From contig NC_018420.1 of the NCBI RefSeq assembly GCF_000287355.1, positions 620,001-684,000 on the forward strand: a stretch of DNA of 64,000 bases, in the 5' to 3' direction. The number at the start of each line of letters is the position of its first letter. Positions within the stretch are counted from its first letter, which is position 1. The notes under the pieces were generated by a model, which made no database searches, was not told the origin of the DNA, and was given only the letters and a program-made list of their open reading frames with translations. The translations under genes were made by a program, and so were the position numbers. This stretch comes from a secondary endosymbiont of Heteropsylla cubana (lineage in GTDB: Bacteria > Pseudomonadota > Gammaproteobacteria > Enterobacterales > Enterobacteriaceae). Of the stretch, positions 12,387-24,488 are shown one piece after another.

Positions 12387-13221
12387 TCGCTGTATTTTCT
12401 AAAATAATAATTCAAGCATTTATACTAGATATGTTGTTTGTTTTTCATAACATTAGTATCATAATAATATTGTTATTTTAAGAGTTTAATTTTAAATTAC
12501 AGCATGAATTTTTAGAAATCAATACATTGATTAAGGATAAAATTCTTAAAAGAATTAAGTTTTTCTCAATGTTCTTATTTAATAAATTTTATTATTTTTC
12601 TATTTGCATAAATACTCAATGCTGATACTTATTGTTCATATACTAATGTAAATATCAACTGAATTGACATTAAAAAGTATATTTTTACAAATTTCTTTTT
12701 ATATGTGAAAAGGGTTACTAATTAATTTAATCTACCGAGTTCTTTGATGAGAGAGTTGCTAGATATTTTCTTAAAAAAATCACCCTAGAACTTAAAATAA
12801 ATATAAAAGAAGGAATGTAATTTCTACTTTATAAGGTTAACAGGGGAAAAATATTTTTACTTGGTATAGTAAAGTAATTTATGTGATTCAATTAATAGAA
12901 GAAAAACTTTATAAGTTAGATGTTGATTTTTAATAGAAAAGTGATAGCTTTTTTTATCAATTCAACTATATAGATATAGTCTAATTCCAATTACGATTTT
13001 TTTATAAAAAAATAATTTTTATTTTTTAAAAATAAAAATATCACTAATATATAAATGTATTATTTTTTTCTGTTTTCAGAAAAATAAAATAACTTTAGCT
13101 ACATTCTTTTTTTTGTAGCGTCTATCGCTTAAATTTTATCTAAGTGTTTTAATTTTTCCTTTTTATCTAAAGTTTTTTTACTGCCAGGATAGTATTTTTT
13201 TTCTTATTAGGAGATTACTTC
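12387..13221. other. Spacer between ybeY and ygfZ, possible sdhE trace
   Basis: No intact gene. In enteric bacteria sdhE is divergent from ygfZ. On the minus strand near 12730-12830 a frame reads NYIPSF then RVIFLRKYL, faintly like the SdhE segment IMPFF...RIFIRLL, at roughly the expected distance. This is weak and is not called as a pseudogene. No trace of ybeX is visible after ybeY. Confidence 0.25.
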
Positions 13222-14205
13222 ATGTTATATCAACCTCCTTTTCCTTCACGTTTACCTTCGCATTCTGCCGAGCTTCCATTAACTCTAATTTCTCTAGAAG
13301 ATTGGGTATTAGTTATGTTGAATGGTAAAGATACTATTAAGTATCTTCAAGGGCAGTTGACCTGTGATGTTTGTTCATTAAAAGGCAACCAATTTTGTTT
13401 TTCAGCTCACTGTAACCCTAAAGGTAAAATGTTAAGTTATCTATGTGTATTTCATTATTATGATGGAATTGGATTATTTGAACGACGTAGTGTACTAGAC
13501 TTTCAGTTAAAAGAAATGAAAAAATATGCCGTTTTTTCTAAAACTAGAATCATTGTTAATGATAGTGTTGTATTATTAGGTTTAGCTGGTTTTCAAGCAA
13601 GGGTTGCAATGAATAAATTGTTTACTGTTTTACCCGATATCAGTTGTCCTGTTGTATATCATCAGAATACAACAGTTCTTTATTTTAATCTTCCAAAGCC
13701 GCGTTTTTTATTAATAACAACGCCAACTATATGTGATATGTTTCAAAAAATACTGATGGGGCAAGTTCAACTGAATAATAGTCAACAATGGTTATCTTTA
13801 GAAATAGAAGCAGGTTATCCAATAATCGATAGTGCTAATGTCGAAGAATTTATTCCTCAAGCGGTTAATATACAAGCACTTGGTGGTATCAGCTTTACAA
13901 AGGGGTGTTATATAGGACAAGAAATAGTCGCAAGAGCTAAATATCGTGGAGCTAATAATCGCGCTCTTTATTGGTGTTCAGGTGTTTCTAGCTATCTTCC
14001 TGATATTGGTGACAGTTTAGAACTTAAAATAGGAAACAATTGGAAACCTACGGGTAAGGTGTTGGCAGCTTGTCGATTAAAAAATAATATAATCTATGTG
14101 CAAGTTGTATTAAATAATACATTATTATACGATAGCATTTTAAGGGTAGTTGGCGACAATGCCTGTACCCTCTTCGTTCAGACCTTACCTTACATGCTTT
14201 GTTAA
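13222..14205 (+). CDS. ygfZ: Folate-binding tRNA-modifying / Fe-S maturation protein YgfZ
   Basis: YgfZ is a tetrahydrofolate-binding GcvT-like protein that supports Fe-S enzymes such as MiaB. It has 327 residues (E. coli 326). The signature KGCYIGQE near residue 228, with its essential cysteine, is intact and followed by IVARAKYRG. The N-terminal NGKDTIKYLQGQLTCD block is typical. AGGAG lies eight bases before the ATG. Retention suggests that Fe-S enzymes or a tRNA thiomethylation step still matter in this cell. Confidence 0.96.
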   Translation: MLYQPPFPSRLPSHSAELPLTLISLEDWVLVMLNGKDTIKYLQGQLTCDVCSLKGNQFCFSAHCNPKGKMLSYLCVFHYYDGIGLFERRSVLDFQLKEMKKYAVFSKTRIIVNDSVVLLGLAGFQARVAMNKLFTVLPDISCPVVYHQNTTVLYFNLPKPRFLLITTPTICDMFQKILMGQVQLNNSQQWLSLEIEAGYPIIDSANVEEFIPQAVNIQALGGISFTKGCYIGQEIVARAKYRGANNRALYWCSGVSSYLPDIGDSLELKIGNNWKPTGKVLAACRLKNNIIYVQVVLNNTLLYDSILRVVGDNACTLFVQTLPYMLC

Positions 14206-14400
14206 TTAAATTTGTGCATCTGTCCATATAAAGATGCTTTTTAGCAAAAGTACTTCTTCTATTCAACCATATAATAATTTTGATATTAATTTTTCTTGCA
14301 TTCTTCTTGATAATGTTATTTCTGATAACAAAAGTAGGTTCATGTGGGGGAAGTATTAATTTTTCCTATAAAAAAGAAGCATTAAAATTTTTTTTAAAAG

Positions 14401-14414
14401 AGCACTAAAGTGCT
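14401..14414. terminator. Possible terminator between convergent ygfZ and map
   Basis: AGCAC-TAAA-GTGCT hairpin between the two convergent genes. On the minus strand (map direction) it is followed by CTTTT. It is short, so only suggestive. Confidence 0.35.
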
Positions 14415-14530
14415 TGTTCTTGGTTTTAAAAACTGAGACTATTTAGCAGTTTTGTCCTGCATGGATAAAAAAATGACTTAGCATGTTCTCTCTAAGAGAA
14501 AAACACACTAAAAATAGATTTATAAAACTT

Positions 14531-15325
14531 TTAGATAGAATGATAAATTACTGATGGTAAGGTGTCATCAGTGCTTATTGTCATGATTTCACAACCATTT
14601 TTTATTACTACGACTGTATGCTCATACTGTGCCGATAAACTATGATCCTTGGTTTTGACAGTCCAGCCATCTTTCATGATACGAATACGGCGATCACCTG
14701 CATTTACCATAGGTTCAATAGTAAAAGCCATGCCGGGTTCTAATATCACGCCACCGTCTTCTGCATCATAATGCAACACCTGCGGCTCTTCATGAAATTT
14801 TTTTCCAATACCATGGCCACAGTACTCCCGAACTAGTGAGAAATTTCTTTCTTCAACAAATTTTTGTATAGCTTTACCTAATGATCGCAATCGGATACCT
14901 GGTTTAATCATACGAATTGCAAGATAAAGACTATCTTTGGTTACCTGGCATAAACGTTTTCCCATGATAGTTGGTCTCCCTACAAAGAACATTCGAGATG
15001 CGTCTCCATGAAACCCGTCTTTTATAACGGTGACATCAATATTAAGAATATCACCTTCTTTAAGTTTTTTTTTATCACTGGGAATTCCGTGACAAACAAC
15101 TTCATTAACCGAAATACAAACTGATTTTGGAAAAGAGTGATAGCCCAGCGAAGCGGAAATAGCATGTTGTTTCTCAGTAATATATTGATGACATAAACGA
15201 TCTAATTCTCCAGTACTAATATTAGGTTTGATATAAGGTTTAATCATATCTAATACTTCAGCAGCTAGTTGGCCAGCAACGCGCATTTTTTCGATATCAT
15301 GTGTTGTTTTTATAGAAATAGCCAT
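14531..15325 (-). CDS. map: Methionine aminopeptidase, type I
   Basis: Map removes the initiator methionine from nascent proteins. It has 264 residues, exactly the E. coli length. All metal and substrate ligands are visible: His79 in CHGIPSD, the two aspartates in NIDVTVIKDGFHGDASRMF, the histidine in GHGIGKKFHEEP, and the glutamates in FTIEPMV and QYEHTVVV. In enteric bacteria map is divergent from rpsB-tsf. That operon is not at this locus, so a rearrangement or loss has separated them. Confidence 0.97.
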   Translation of the reverse strand: MAISIKTTHDIEKMRVAGQLAAEVLDMIKPYIKPNISTGELDRLCHQYITEKQHAISASLGYHSFPKSVCISVNEVVCHGIPSDKKKLKEGDILNIDVTVIKDGFHGDASRMFFVGRPTIMGKRLCQVTKDSLYLAIRMIKPGIRLRSLGKAIQKFVEERNFSLVREYCGHGIGKKFHEEPQVLHYDAEDGGVILEPGMAFTIEPMVNAGDRRIRIMKDGWTVKTKDHSLSAQYEHTVVVIKNGCEIMTISTDDTLPSVIYHSI

Positions 15326-15337
15326 AATAAAGACCTA

Positions 15338-15390
15338 CATTCGCTATTAATTTAAATAATGATAAATAATATCGAATAAATTAGCGAATG
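15338..15390 (-). promoter_or_regulatory. Inverted repeat in the map leader
   Basis: CATTCGCTA (15338-15346) and TAGCGAATG (15382-15390) form a nine-base stem around 35 bases. In the map mRNA the stem ends directly before TAGGTC, the only Shine-Dalgarno-like element, about eight bases upstream of the ATG. A translational role is inferred, not known. Confidence 0.4.
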
Positions 15391-16339
15391 AGATTAATGT
15401 TTGTTTGATTGAATTAACTAAATAATTTTTATTTTATGGCAACCATATGATTCTTGTAATTTTTAGAGATTATTATCTGAATACAATACTTTTTTTTATT
15501 GTAACAGTGCTTTATTTATAAAATATCTGTTTAAGTAAAACATTTTTATAATATTTTTTAATAATTTCAAAATTATATTAGTTAACTAAAATCTCCAAAT
15601 GAGATACTTGTCGATTTTTCTAATTAAATGTATTGATAAATAAGTATGTGAATACTATAGTGCTTATATAAGTTTAAAATAGTTCTATTGAATTTGTTTT
15701 AAGCAGATAAAGTTTATATTATAACATTTAGGTATAAAAATGTAGCTGTAATAAACCCGATCTTTTATGTCGATTATATCATAATTTAAATTGTTTTATG
15801 AAGGTAATAAGAGAGAATTTATCAAAAGATTAATTGACGGATCTAAAATCAGATCGTAATCACATAGAAGTAGAAGATAATATAAAACATGAGATTTTTT
15901 ATTGGCTTCAGAGAATGATTTGAAAAGAATTAATTAGTATTTATAGTTCTTTTTAAGAAAATGTTTTTTAATTAAGAAGAAGAAAGTTATTTTTTCTTAT
16001 ATTTAAGATAATTAGTATAATTTTTGATAAAAATAATGCTTTAAATAAAAAAGTTATTAATTTTAATAAATTAATAAAAAGATTGAATATACAACAAAGA
16101 AAAGTATATTTTTTTTAAATTTTTGTTATATTTAATTTTTAAAATTTTTATAGAAGATCTCTTCTATAATAAAGAAAAAAATGCTTAATATCATGTTAAT
16201 AATTTATTCTTACATTGGTAAGAATAAAAACTATTGCTAAAAAATGTTATAATTAGCGGAAGTGAAATTGTGATCAATATAACTGGATAAAGATTTTTTT
16301 TTAATTATTGTTTTTTTTTTGAGAAATTGATTCTTTTTA
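15391..16339. other. AT-rich spacer between map and ibaG
   Basis: No intact gene. rpsB-tsf (next to map in relatives) and mlaC-mlaD (upstream of ibaG) are not convincingly recognisable. Confidence 0.5.
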
Positions 16340-16600
16340 GATAAGTTTTTTTAATCAAAAAAATATTAATTTATATAATTAATAATTAAAATAAATTAAC
16401 TTTAATTTAGGCATAGTGCATTTGTTATGTTACCTATATTTTCTATTATTTATACTGTTTGATCTTTGAATATCCTGATCTCACAAAAGTCGTCGGTATT
16501 TTATCTATAGATAACAAATATAAATGATGTTTCATATTATCTACTATTTAGTACTACAGTTAATTGTTTTTTTTAAAACGTGATCCACTTAATTGGCTAA
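16340..16600 (+). pseudogene. mlaB: Probable mlaB (phospholipid transport STAS protein) ghost
   Basis: mlaB precedes ibaG in enteric genomes. Here a frame reads SAFVMLPIFSII, aligned with DQDVLLPLWEM of MlaB. After a frameshift DLTKVVGI follows, aligned with DLSRVSRV, at the right spacing. Stops interrupt both frames. The trace is short (about 100 bases of readable similarity). The rest of mlaFEDC is not visible. Confidence 0.4.
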
Positions 16601-16633
16601 TTAATCTTTTTTTTTAAAACTGTAAAATATTAT

Positions 16634-16891
16634 ATGGACAAAAGTGAAATAAAATTAATACTAATGAAAGCTTTAGTATTAGATGAAGTGCATGTGAGTG
16701 GAAATGGTAATCATTTTCATGTTATCGCTGTTAGTGAGCAATTTAATGGTATGAGTGAGGTAAAAAAACAGAAGATAATATATGCACCATTAGTAAAGTA
16801 TATTTTAGATAATCGCATCCATGCTTTAACAATTAAGGCATGTACTCCTAATGAGTGGAAGGGTGATAGTAATAATCGAAATAGTTTTTAA
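16634..16891 (+). CDS. ibaG: BolA-family protein IbaG (YrbA)
   Basis: IbaG is a small BolA-fold protein that partners monothiol glutaredoxin in Fe-S handling and acid resistance. It has 85 residues (E. coli 84). The family core [21 protein letters not shown] and the C-terminal [14 protein letters not shown] are conserved; [12 protein letters not shown] carries the invariant histidine. No clear Shine-Dalgarno is present. It lies 55 bases before murA, the conserved ibaG-murA pair. Confidence 0.94.
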   Translation: MDKSEIKLILMKALVLDEVHVSGNGNHFHVIAVSEQFNGMSEVKKQKIIYAPLVKYILDNRIHALTIKACTPNEWKGDSNNRNSF

Positions 16892-16913
16892 ATGCAATCT
16901 TTTTTTTAATTAA

Positions 16914-18195
<1,282 letters not shown>

Positions 18196-18197
<2 letters not shown>

Positions 18198-18214
18198 TAG
18201 ATAGTAAATCTACT
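18196..18214 (+). terminator. murA terminator-like hairpin
   Basis: AGTAGAT-AGTAA-ATCTACT overlaps the murA stop codon and is followed within about 20 bases by T-rich DNA (TTTTTATTTTTTTT). Stem of seven, no GC clamp. Confidence 0.45.
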
Positions 18215-18455
18215 TTCTATTAAGAAGTTTTTATTTTTTTTATTCTAGCATATTTGTGCAATTGTTTGTTAATTTTTACTGGATATTTTCCATATCACTT
18301 GTACGATCTGTATGCATCAAATATATAAAAATATTTTTAACTATTTTTGAGTTCAACGTAATCATTAATTTAATATGAGTTGAAAATATCAATTAATAAA
18401 ATAGATTTATTATATTAGGCATTTTCAATAGAAATGTTATAATATGTTATTTTAT

Positions 18456-19200
18456 TTAAATTGATCGATTTACTTGGAAATTTATTGTTTTTATAAATAA
18501 AGTCAATAGACTGTTAATAAACAAATAAAGAATGACCGTGATGTAGAAAATTATTCCATCATAAGTGCGATCATACAGGATTTGACTTTGTCAAATAATA
18601 TCTATGAGAGTAATAATGTAGAACAATACAGTATTTTAAAAGATTATCACCATATTTTTATTAAAGAAATCTGAAAAATACGTTTAATAATAAGTGGCGG
18701 TAGAAGATATACCGGTTGACATGCACTTTTTTCGTAGTTCAGCGTAAGATTACCATTGTTCAGGTGGAATAGTGCTCATTATACGAAAAAAATAGTTAGG
18801 TTCTATAAAAATCAATGTTTAATGATAACGTGATTGTGTTGCACATATCTAATTTTGATAAAGTAATCTTTAGAATTAAGGAATTTTATATGAGCCAAAA
18901 ATTGGCTATGTTCGTAGTATATTAACGATTTGTTTTATATTAATTATAGGGTTTTAGTGAAGATTGCGATATAGATAGTGATGAGCTTTGACAACAAAAA
19001 CATGCGCATTATTCGAATAATGATAAAAATATCATTAATAGTAATGACATTACTATAAAATCATAATCGAGAGAGACAAGTTGATAGGGATTTAAGATAA
19101 TATTTTTAATGAATAATAAATTATTTAAATACTTTTAAAGCGATTGGTTCTTCAATTTGAGTTTTTAATAACACGTGGTAACAAAGAATAATAAGTAAAT
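18456..19200 (-). pseudogene. artM: artM ghost (arginine ABC transporter permease)
   Basis: On the minus strand, frames broken by stops read IMSTIPPEQW-stop-SYAELRKK (ArtM: AIRAIPEGQWQSCSALGMSKK), then LLPPLIIKR (LLPYAFKR), DRTYDGIIF (GRTYDVMVF) and finally INSLLTLFIKTINF with a stop at 18456 (VNGLLTLMMRLIER). Block order and spacing match a full-length ArtM to its C terminus. It is the last gene of the ghost artPIQM operon. Inactivation is by many point changes and small indels, without a large deletion. Confidence 0.75.
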
Positions 19201-19239
19201 AAATATCAACCATTGTTCACATACCAATTAAAAGATTAT

Positions 19240-19900
19240 TGGGTTACTATAATAATAGTTTTTTTATTTAAAACATTACTTCGCTGACGCCAATTAATAA
19301 TATAAAATCAATATTTATCAATGAAGTAATCTATTGGTCCTCGAAATAGATAATAATGTTATATCATATTTTTATAGTAAAGTTATTTAGAAGTACGTTG
19401 CAACATTAGTTATTTTTTTAATCGCTTATTTTTTTTTTGATTTCCATCACTTTTATCTACTTTTCAATAGATTTTATAGCCATATTTGATAGGCGCCTAA
19501 GATCCATATAATAATGTTAATGTGACAAATTTAAAAAAATGACTAGTATCAAAAATTTTAACTGAATAACGAAATCATAATAAATAAATCTTAATTTTGT
19601 TATTATGTTTATTACTAAAATAATTAATAATTTTAATATTACAAAATAAATAAATATTATTAATAATACTTTATATAAAGTCTTATGGTATCATTATAAA
19701 TGTTCTAGTTTTAATCTAAAAAATATTATATCAATTCTAGAGGTAGGATTTTAATAACTAAAATAAGTCTGATTACCATTGAATTTATAGCTAGCAAATT
19801 AGTTATTTCTAGTAGTGATAGTAATGAGTTTTTATCAAGATAATTTATTTAGTAGACCATATTTTAAAGGTATAATAACCAATGTTATTTTTTTAGGTGT
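19240..19900 (-). pseudogene. artQ: artQ ghost (arginine ABC transporter permease)
   Basis: Minus-strand traces: EITNLLAINSMVIRLILV then IKILPLEL (ArtQ: ESAKWRPVAWAGSALVTI, LRGLPEIL), near 19750-19820; TLLYGS-stop-API near 19500 (TLRGALKAVP); SISRTNRLLH near 19340 (SIATRTQEPFT). The last gives a good local match to the segment before the final membrane helix. Spacing agrees with a full-length gene between artI and artM. Weaker than artP and artI but supported by position. Confidence 0.6.
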
Positions 19901-20593
19901 TCTAACATATTCTGTTAAAATTATTTAGCAACGTTATATTATTAAGTTAAACTTAGATACTAAGATCCTATCTAAAAATAATCTTTATTTTTTACTCTTT
20001 CTGAAAAGGTTATAAAGTTGTGATGTTTGATTAAATCTTCATTGATAACAGCAATGTCTTTAAATACGCTTTATATCCGCCTATTTCATAAACTAAAATA
20101 GAATTTTATTAACTATATCATATGATATCAAAATAATTTTCAGGATGTTTTTTTTATATTGGGTGTTTCTGAATGGTGGAGTTGTTTTGTGTTTCGAAAC
20201 TTTAACCAGATAGAGATGACTGTTTCTTAATGCATCTTTCTTGGTGATGAAAGGTGCTGAGTTTTTATGGTGTAGGTCTATAAAGGTTATTTGTTTCAGC
20301 CTATCTAAAGTAATATCTCTATCAGAAATTATATTGTCATATCGATAAAAGTAGAAACTAGAATTTAATAAATAAATACCTGATTACTGAAAGTGTAATT
20401 TGTTTGTGTTTTTTATATAGGCATTTAGCTTAGCTTAATACTAAAACCATGGTTCTATTATTAAAACCTATAGACTCAAATGGTTTATGAATTGCTTCAG
20501 AAAGAAAAACGTAGAGTTTTTTTGTGGAGCTGTTAGTCTTCATACACATAGTAATCAATAATATACTAAAGAAGATTTATTTATTTTTGACAT
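19900..20593 (-). pseudogene. artI: artI/artJ ghost (periplasmic arginine-binding protein)
   Basis: Readable blocks in three frames: EAIHKPFESIGFNN (ArtI: EASYPPFESIDANN), NYTFSNQVF (ATCTFSNQAF), SDRDITLDRLKQITF (AGMDITPEREKQVLF), and IFKDIAVINEDLIKH (VFGDTAVVTEWLKDN). A probable start at 20593 opens a deg­raded signal-peptide region. In E. coli both artI and artJ encode such proteins; single-copy operons in related genera have one. With artP just upstream this is certainly the arginine-type transporter. Confidence 0.75.
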
Positions 20594-20599
20594 TTTTTC

Positions 20600-21350
20600 T
20601 AGAAAAGATTAATTAGGTGACTACTGATAATCACTAATGTTTATTACTATTAAAAAGATCTTTATCATCTTATTCTATAATGGATTTATTTTTTATATAC
20701 TTACTCGGATAATTACTTGCATTTGACCCTCTGCTTAATGAGCAACAATTATTTAAGTGATGCATATTCTAAATCTTATGCATGATGTTGACCATTTTAA
20801 CTAGTATAGTCGGTTTCAGAGTTAATGTTAGTTCATTAAATAATAAAATTTTGGTTCTATCATGACTTCCTTAGCAATAGCTAATCGTTATTTCTCTATC
20901 CAGATGGATGTAATGAAAAACATTTAGTATAATTGATTAGATAAAGACCTTTCAGCAATTTGTTTGCGAATATGTTAGCTTTGTAACGTTTTAGTCCACA
21001 ATCTTATCAAGATGTGGTAATAAAAATTATGGCGAATTATTAAAATGGTCCATAAATAGCATCTGTTGAAATACTATTTTAATAATTTTGCGTAGTGTTT
21101 GCGGATAAATTTAAAATCGAGGGGGGGGGTAAGGTTAAAATTGAAATACTTATTAGTATTCTAATTTTTAGTTCATTGCTGTTGGGGATTTTTAGCAAAC
21201 TAAAGACATGTAAGAGTAAATTGTTTCCGGAAGTGATCGGGCTCATTTATACTAATGTATCTCCTTCTTGGAAGATTAAATTGATATAAAAAGTACTTGA
21301 TAGGATTATTAAAAATAATTGATATATTTGAGTCGAATGCTAATTAGCAT
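20600..21350 (-). pseudogene. artP: artP ghost (arginine ABC transporter ATPase)
   Basis: The ghost begins at an ATG (21350) with MLISIRLKYINYF, aligned with ArtP MSIQLNGINCFYG. It continues with ANKLLKGLYLINYTKC then FSLHPSG (AEKLLERLRLKPYSDR, YPLHLSG), RLAIAKEVMIEPKFLLF (RVAIARALMMEPQVLLF) and LKPTILVKMVNIMHKI (LDPEITAQIVSIIREL). Walker A has been destroyed, the Walker B aspartate is now Asn (LLFNE), and in-frame stops occur, including one in the ABC signature. A nine-base G run (21121-21129) lies inside it. Length matches the live gene. Confidence 0.8.
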
Positions 21351-22560
21351 GGACTTAAAAACCATTAGAAATGACAACGTTTCTTTTTTTTTAATAAATA
21401 TAAATTATATTCTATTGGATTTGAATAAGATAATAGAGTATAATTTATATTTCTAATTATAAATACGGTGATTTTTCTTGTAGAGACGTTTAGATGATTT
21501 TGAAAAAATGTTAATTTTTTAAATAGATATAAAAAAATATACGGAAAAATTTCTTGTTTTATCGTTTTTATATTTATAAAACTATTGATCTAAATAATGT
21601 TGAATGGTTTATTTTTTTATAATTTAGACATGTTGATTGACGTTATTTTTAATAATACTTAAACTGGTACTAAAAATTTAGATTTCTAATTAATGAGAAT
21701 GCAAATAAAAATTTTACTTTTAAATAAAAATTAATTTTTATGTAGAAGATTAAAGTTACTTTCTTCATTAGAAGAATTAAGAAGTAAATAAATAAAAGGT
21801 AATAGTACAGTTTTATTTAAAAAAACAAAATAAAGTAAAATATCATTTTAAGAAATATTAAATAATCAAATTATTTATTGTGATAGTTCTTATTTTTTAG
21901 GTTGATATAATACATTAAATTAAAAATGTTATAATACTAATATAAAGATATTGTAAAATAAATACGACTGTTAATGCGGATTATTTTTCTGAATAAGGGT
22001 CAAAATGTATATTAATGGTTTTAGCATTGATACAAGAATATTCGGAAATAATAACATTCAGAATAAAATCGAATTATCATCAATGATATGAGGATTTATT
22101 TTAAAAACAGATATATGTTTATTAAATATCGTTATTATAAACAAAAGTAGATTTTATGCTATAAAAAAATAAATTAGTGAAATAATTAACTTCATTAAAA
22201 AAAACACTGTTTTTGTAAAAATATAGCAAGATGGATATTTTTTTTAAAAAACTATTAGATAGTAATTACTTTCAATGAATTTTTCTTTAAAAATGTGTTT
22301 TTTTACATAAAAATATGTTTTAAGTTAGTTTATTGCTAAATTTTCTTACGATTTATCTTATAGACAAGAAAAGAGACGATATGTCGTTCGACAATATATT
22401 TTATATGGCTGTTTACATATTTTTAATATATAAATAAAAGTCTATTTAATAGATAGGATTTACTAAAATAAATTACCAATCAGAAAAAAAATATATCTAT
22501 TCCATTATTAAAAATATAAGAGTATATTAATAAGAATTTATTTAAGTAGCATGTAAATAT
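21351..22560. other. AT-rich spacer between artP ghost and tRNA-Val
   Basis: No gene, repeat or clear structure seen. ybjP would lie upstream of artP in E. coli but is not recognisable. Confidence 0.5.
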
Positions 22561-22637
22561 ACATCCGTAGCTCAGTTGGTTAGAGTGCTATCTTGACATG
22601 GTAGAGGGCGGTGGTTCAAATCCACTCGGATGTACCA
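22561..22637 (+). tRNA. tRNA-Val (GAC)
   Basis: A 77-base cloverleaf with encoded CCA. The acceptor stem is ACATCCG/CGGATGT, the anticodon stem CTATC/GGTAG (one T-G pair), and the loop TTGACAT gives anticodon GAC (valine). The T arm GGTGG-TTCAAAT-CCACT is standard. The D stem has one G-T wobble (GCTC/GAGT). It resembles E. coli valV/valW. Those are a tandem pair in E. coli; only one copy is visible here. It stands in a long region without intact genes. Confidence 0.97.
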
Positions 22638-24488
22638 GTTGTTCTTTTTCAGATGTATCTGACTTGATCAATTTATTAAAGAATGTCATACATTTATAGT
22701 TTTATTTTTAACAAAATATTAACGTTTTCAATATCTATTATGTGAATTGATTATGCGTTTTTCGTCAGTATTAATTAAAAATTATGCTTATTTCTTATAT
22801 CGTCATTAAACCTTTGACGTATTTTTTTTATGACTATTCTTTTTTTTCTGATTATTTTAAATAATAAGGAAATGGTTTTTTTTTAAAGGGTATTGATTTC
22901 ATTCTTATGGCGCTTTTTTAAAAAAATAATTTTTTTTGTTTTTCTAATAACTAAATTGTGATAATGAGAGATGTAAATTTAAATTTATTGGTCAGTTATC
23001 TTTTAAATTTTAATTAAATCTCTATTTTTTTTATTTCTATGGCGCATCATTTAGCGATTAGTTAATATAGATAATCGAAATATATAATATGATATGTTAT
23101 CAATATTATTTTTTTTAAAATAAACACCTTTATATTAATAAAATATTTTATTTAAATTAAACAACTAAAAAAAGAATTTAGTCATTGATAGTTCTTTTAT
23201 ATTTTTTTAAATAAAGATATTACCTGCTAATAGTAACTGTTTTAATTTTTTTCTTAAAAATTATATTTTTTTAATAAAAACTAATTTTTAATAATATTAT
23301 TATTTTTTCATTTAAAATTTAGAAGTAATGTTGAGAATTAAGACGATAAGTTTATTGATTTGATATTTTTAAATTAGTAGAGTACTTTTTCTTATAAAAT
23401 ATTTTTTTATTTAATTTATTTTTATATAAAATTTAAAAATCGTTAAATAATTTAAATATAATCTTAATATTTTTATGTATATAGATATTGCTTTAAAGTT
23501 TATTATAACTTTAGTCTTTTTTTTCTTTTTAAGTATTGGAAGATGTGTTAATTTTTTTAAATTGTATTTAATTCACATTAAACTAATAGTTTTTAATAAT
23601 ATTTTTTGTTAGATCAGAATGAGAGCGATTAAAATCGTAAAAATAGATGTACAATTAATTGTTTTTTTTAGAAGATTAAAGTTGGAAAAAATAAAAATTT
23701 TTAGAAATTAGTATAAAAATTAATATTTATGTTTTTATCATAAGAGTGGGATATACAATTAAGTGATATATGTTTATATATAAATTATAATTTATAAGAT
23801 TAACGTGTATTAATGTGTTTCTCTGCTACTGGAATGTTGACTCTCTACCAGAGCATAAGCCCTAATACGTCAGTATTTGGTAAAATAGTTGAATGAAATT
23901 AAATAAAAATATTTAATATTGTCTGTTATCCTGAATTAATCATTAAATAGAAAAATCTAATTTCTTGTAAGAAATGTCACTTAAAAAATAATATAATTTA
24001 TTACTGCAATAGTAAACAAATTTTTGCAAGTAAGCGTATTAATAAGCGATAATATTCCGTTATAAAAGAAAATTAATTTACTTATTTTTTATTATTTTAT
24101 GTAACTACGCTGTATATATAACGTTTATAGAATGACGACAACTTTAAAAAAATAAATTTTTTATATTTTAATCAAATAGAAAGTTTTATCAAATATAAGA
24201 TTTACCCTCTTAGGGAGTAGGATAACTTATTGTAGAGGTATATATAAAAATTAAAGCTATTCATATAAATAATTGTTTCCATGCAGGGAAAATTAAATTA
24301 ATATTAGGATTTTTTTTATTAACTGCTTCCTTGAAGGGAGCACTAGAGCATTAAGATATCAAATAAAAATATTTCATATTTTTTTAAAAGATCAATATTT
24401 ATAATGTTGTATTATCTGAAGTCTTTAAAAAATAAAAAATTGTTTTACTTTCAATGTAAAGTTTAAGTAAGGATGGGTGTTATATATC
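22638..24488. other. AT-rich spacer after tRNA-Val
   Basis: No intact gene. cpxP and cpxRA would precede fieF-pfkA in enteric ancestors; I could not find convincing traces. A somewhat GC-richer patch at 23820-23880 remains unassigned. Confidence 0.45.

Noticed and set aside
21095-21289. 64-codon open frame containing a poly-glycine run
   Set aside because: Antisense to the artP ghost; the glycines come from the G9 tract.
23820-23890. GC-richer patch with GGTAGAG-like D-arm on the minus strand, possible decayed tRNA
   Set aside because: No cloverleaf can be drawn; acceptor and T arms are absent.
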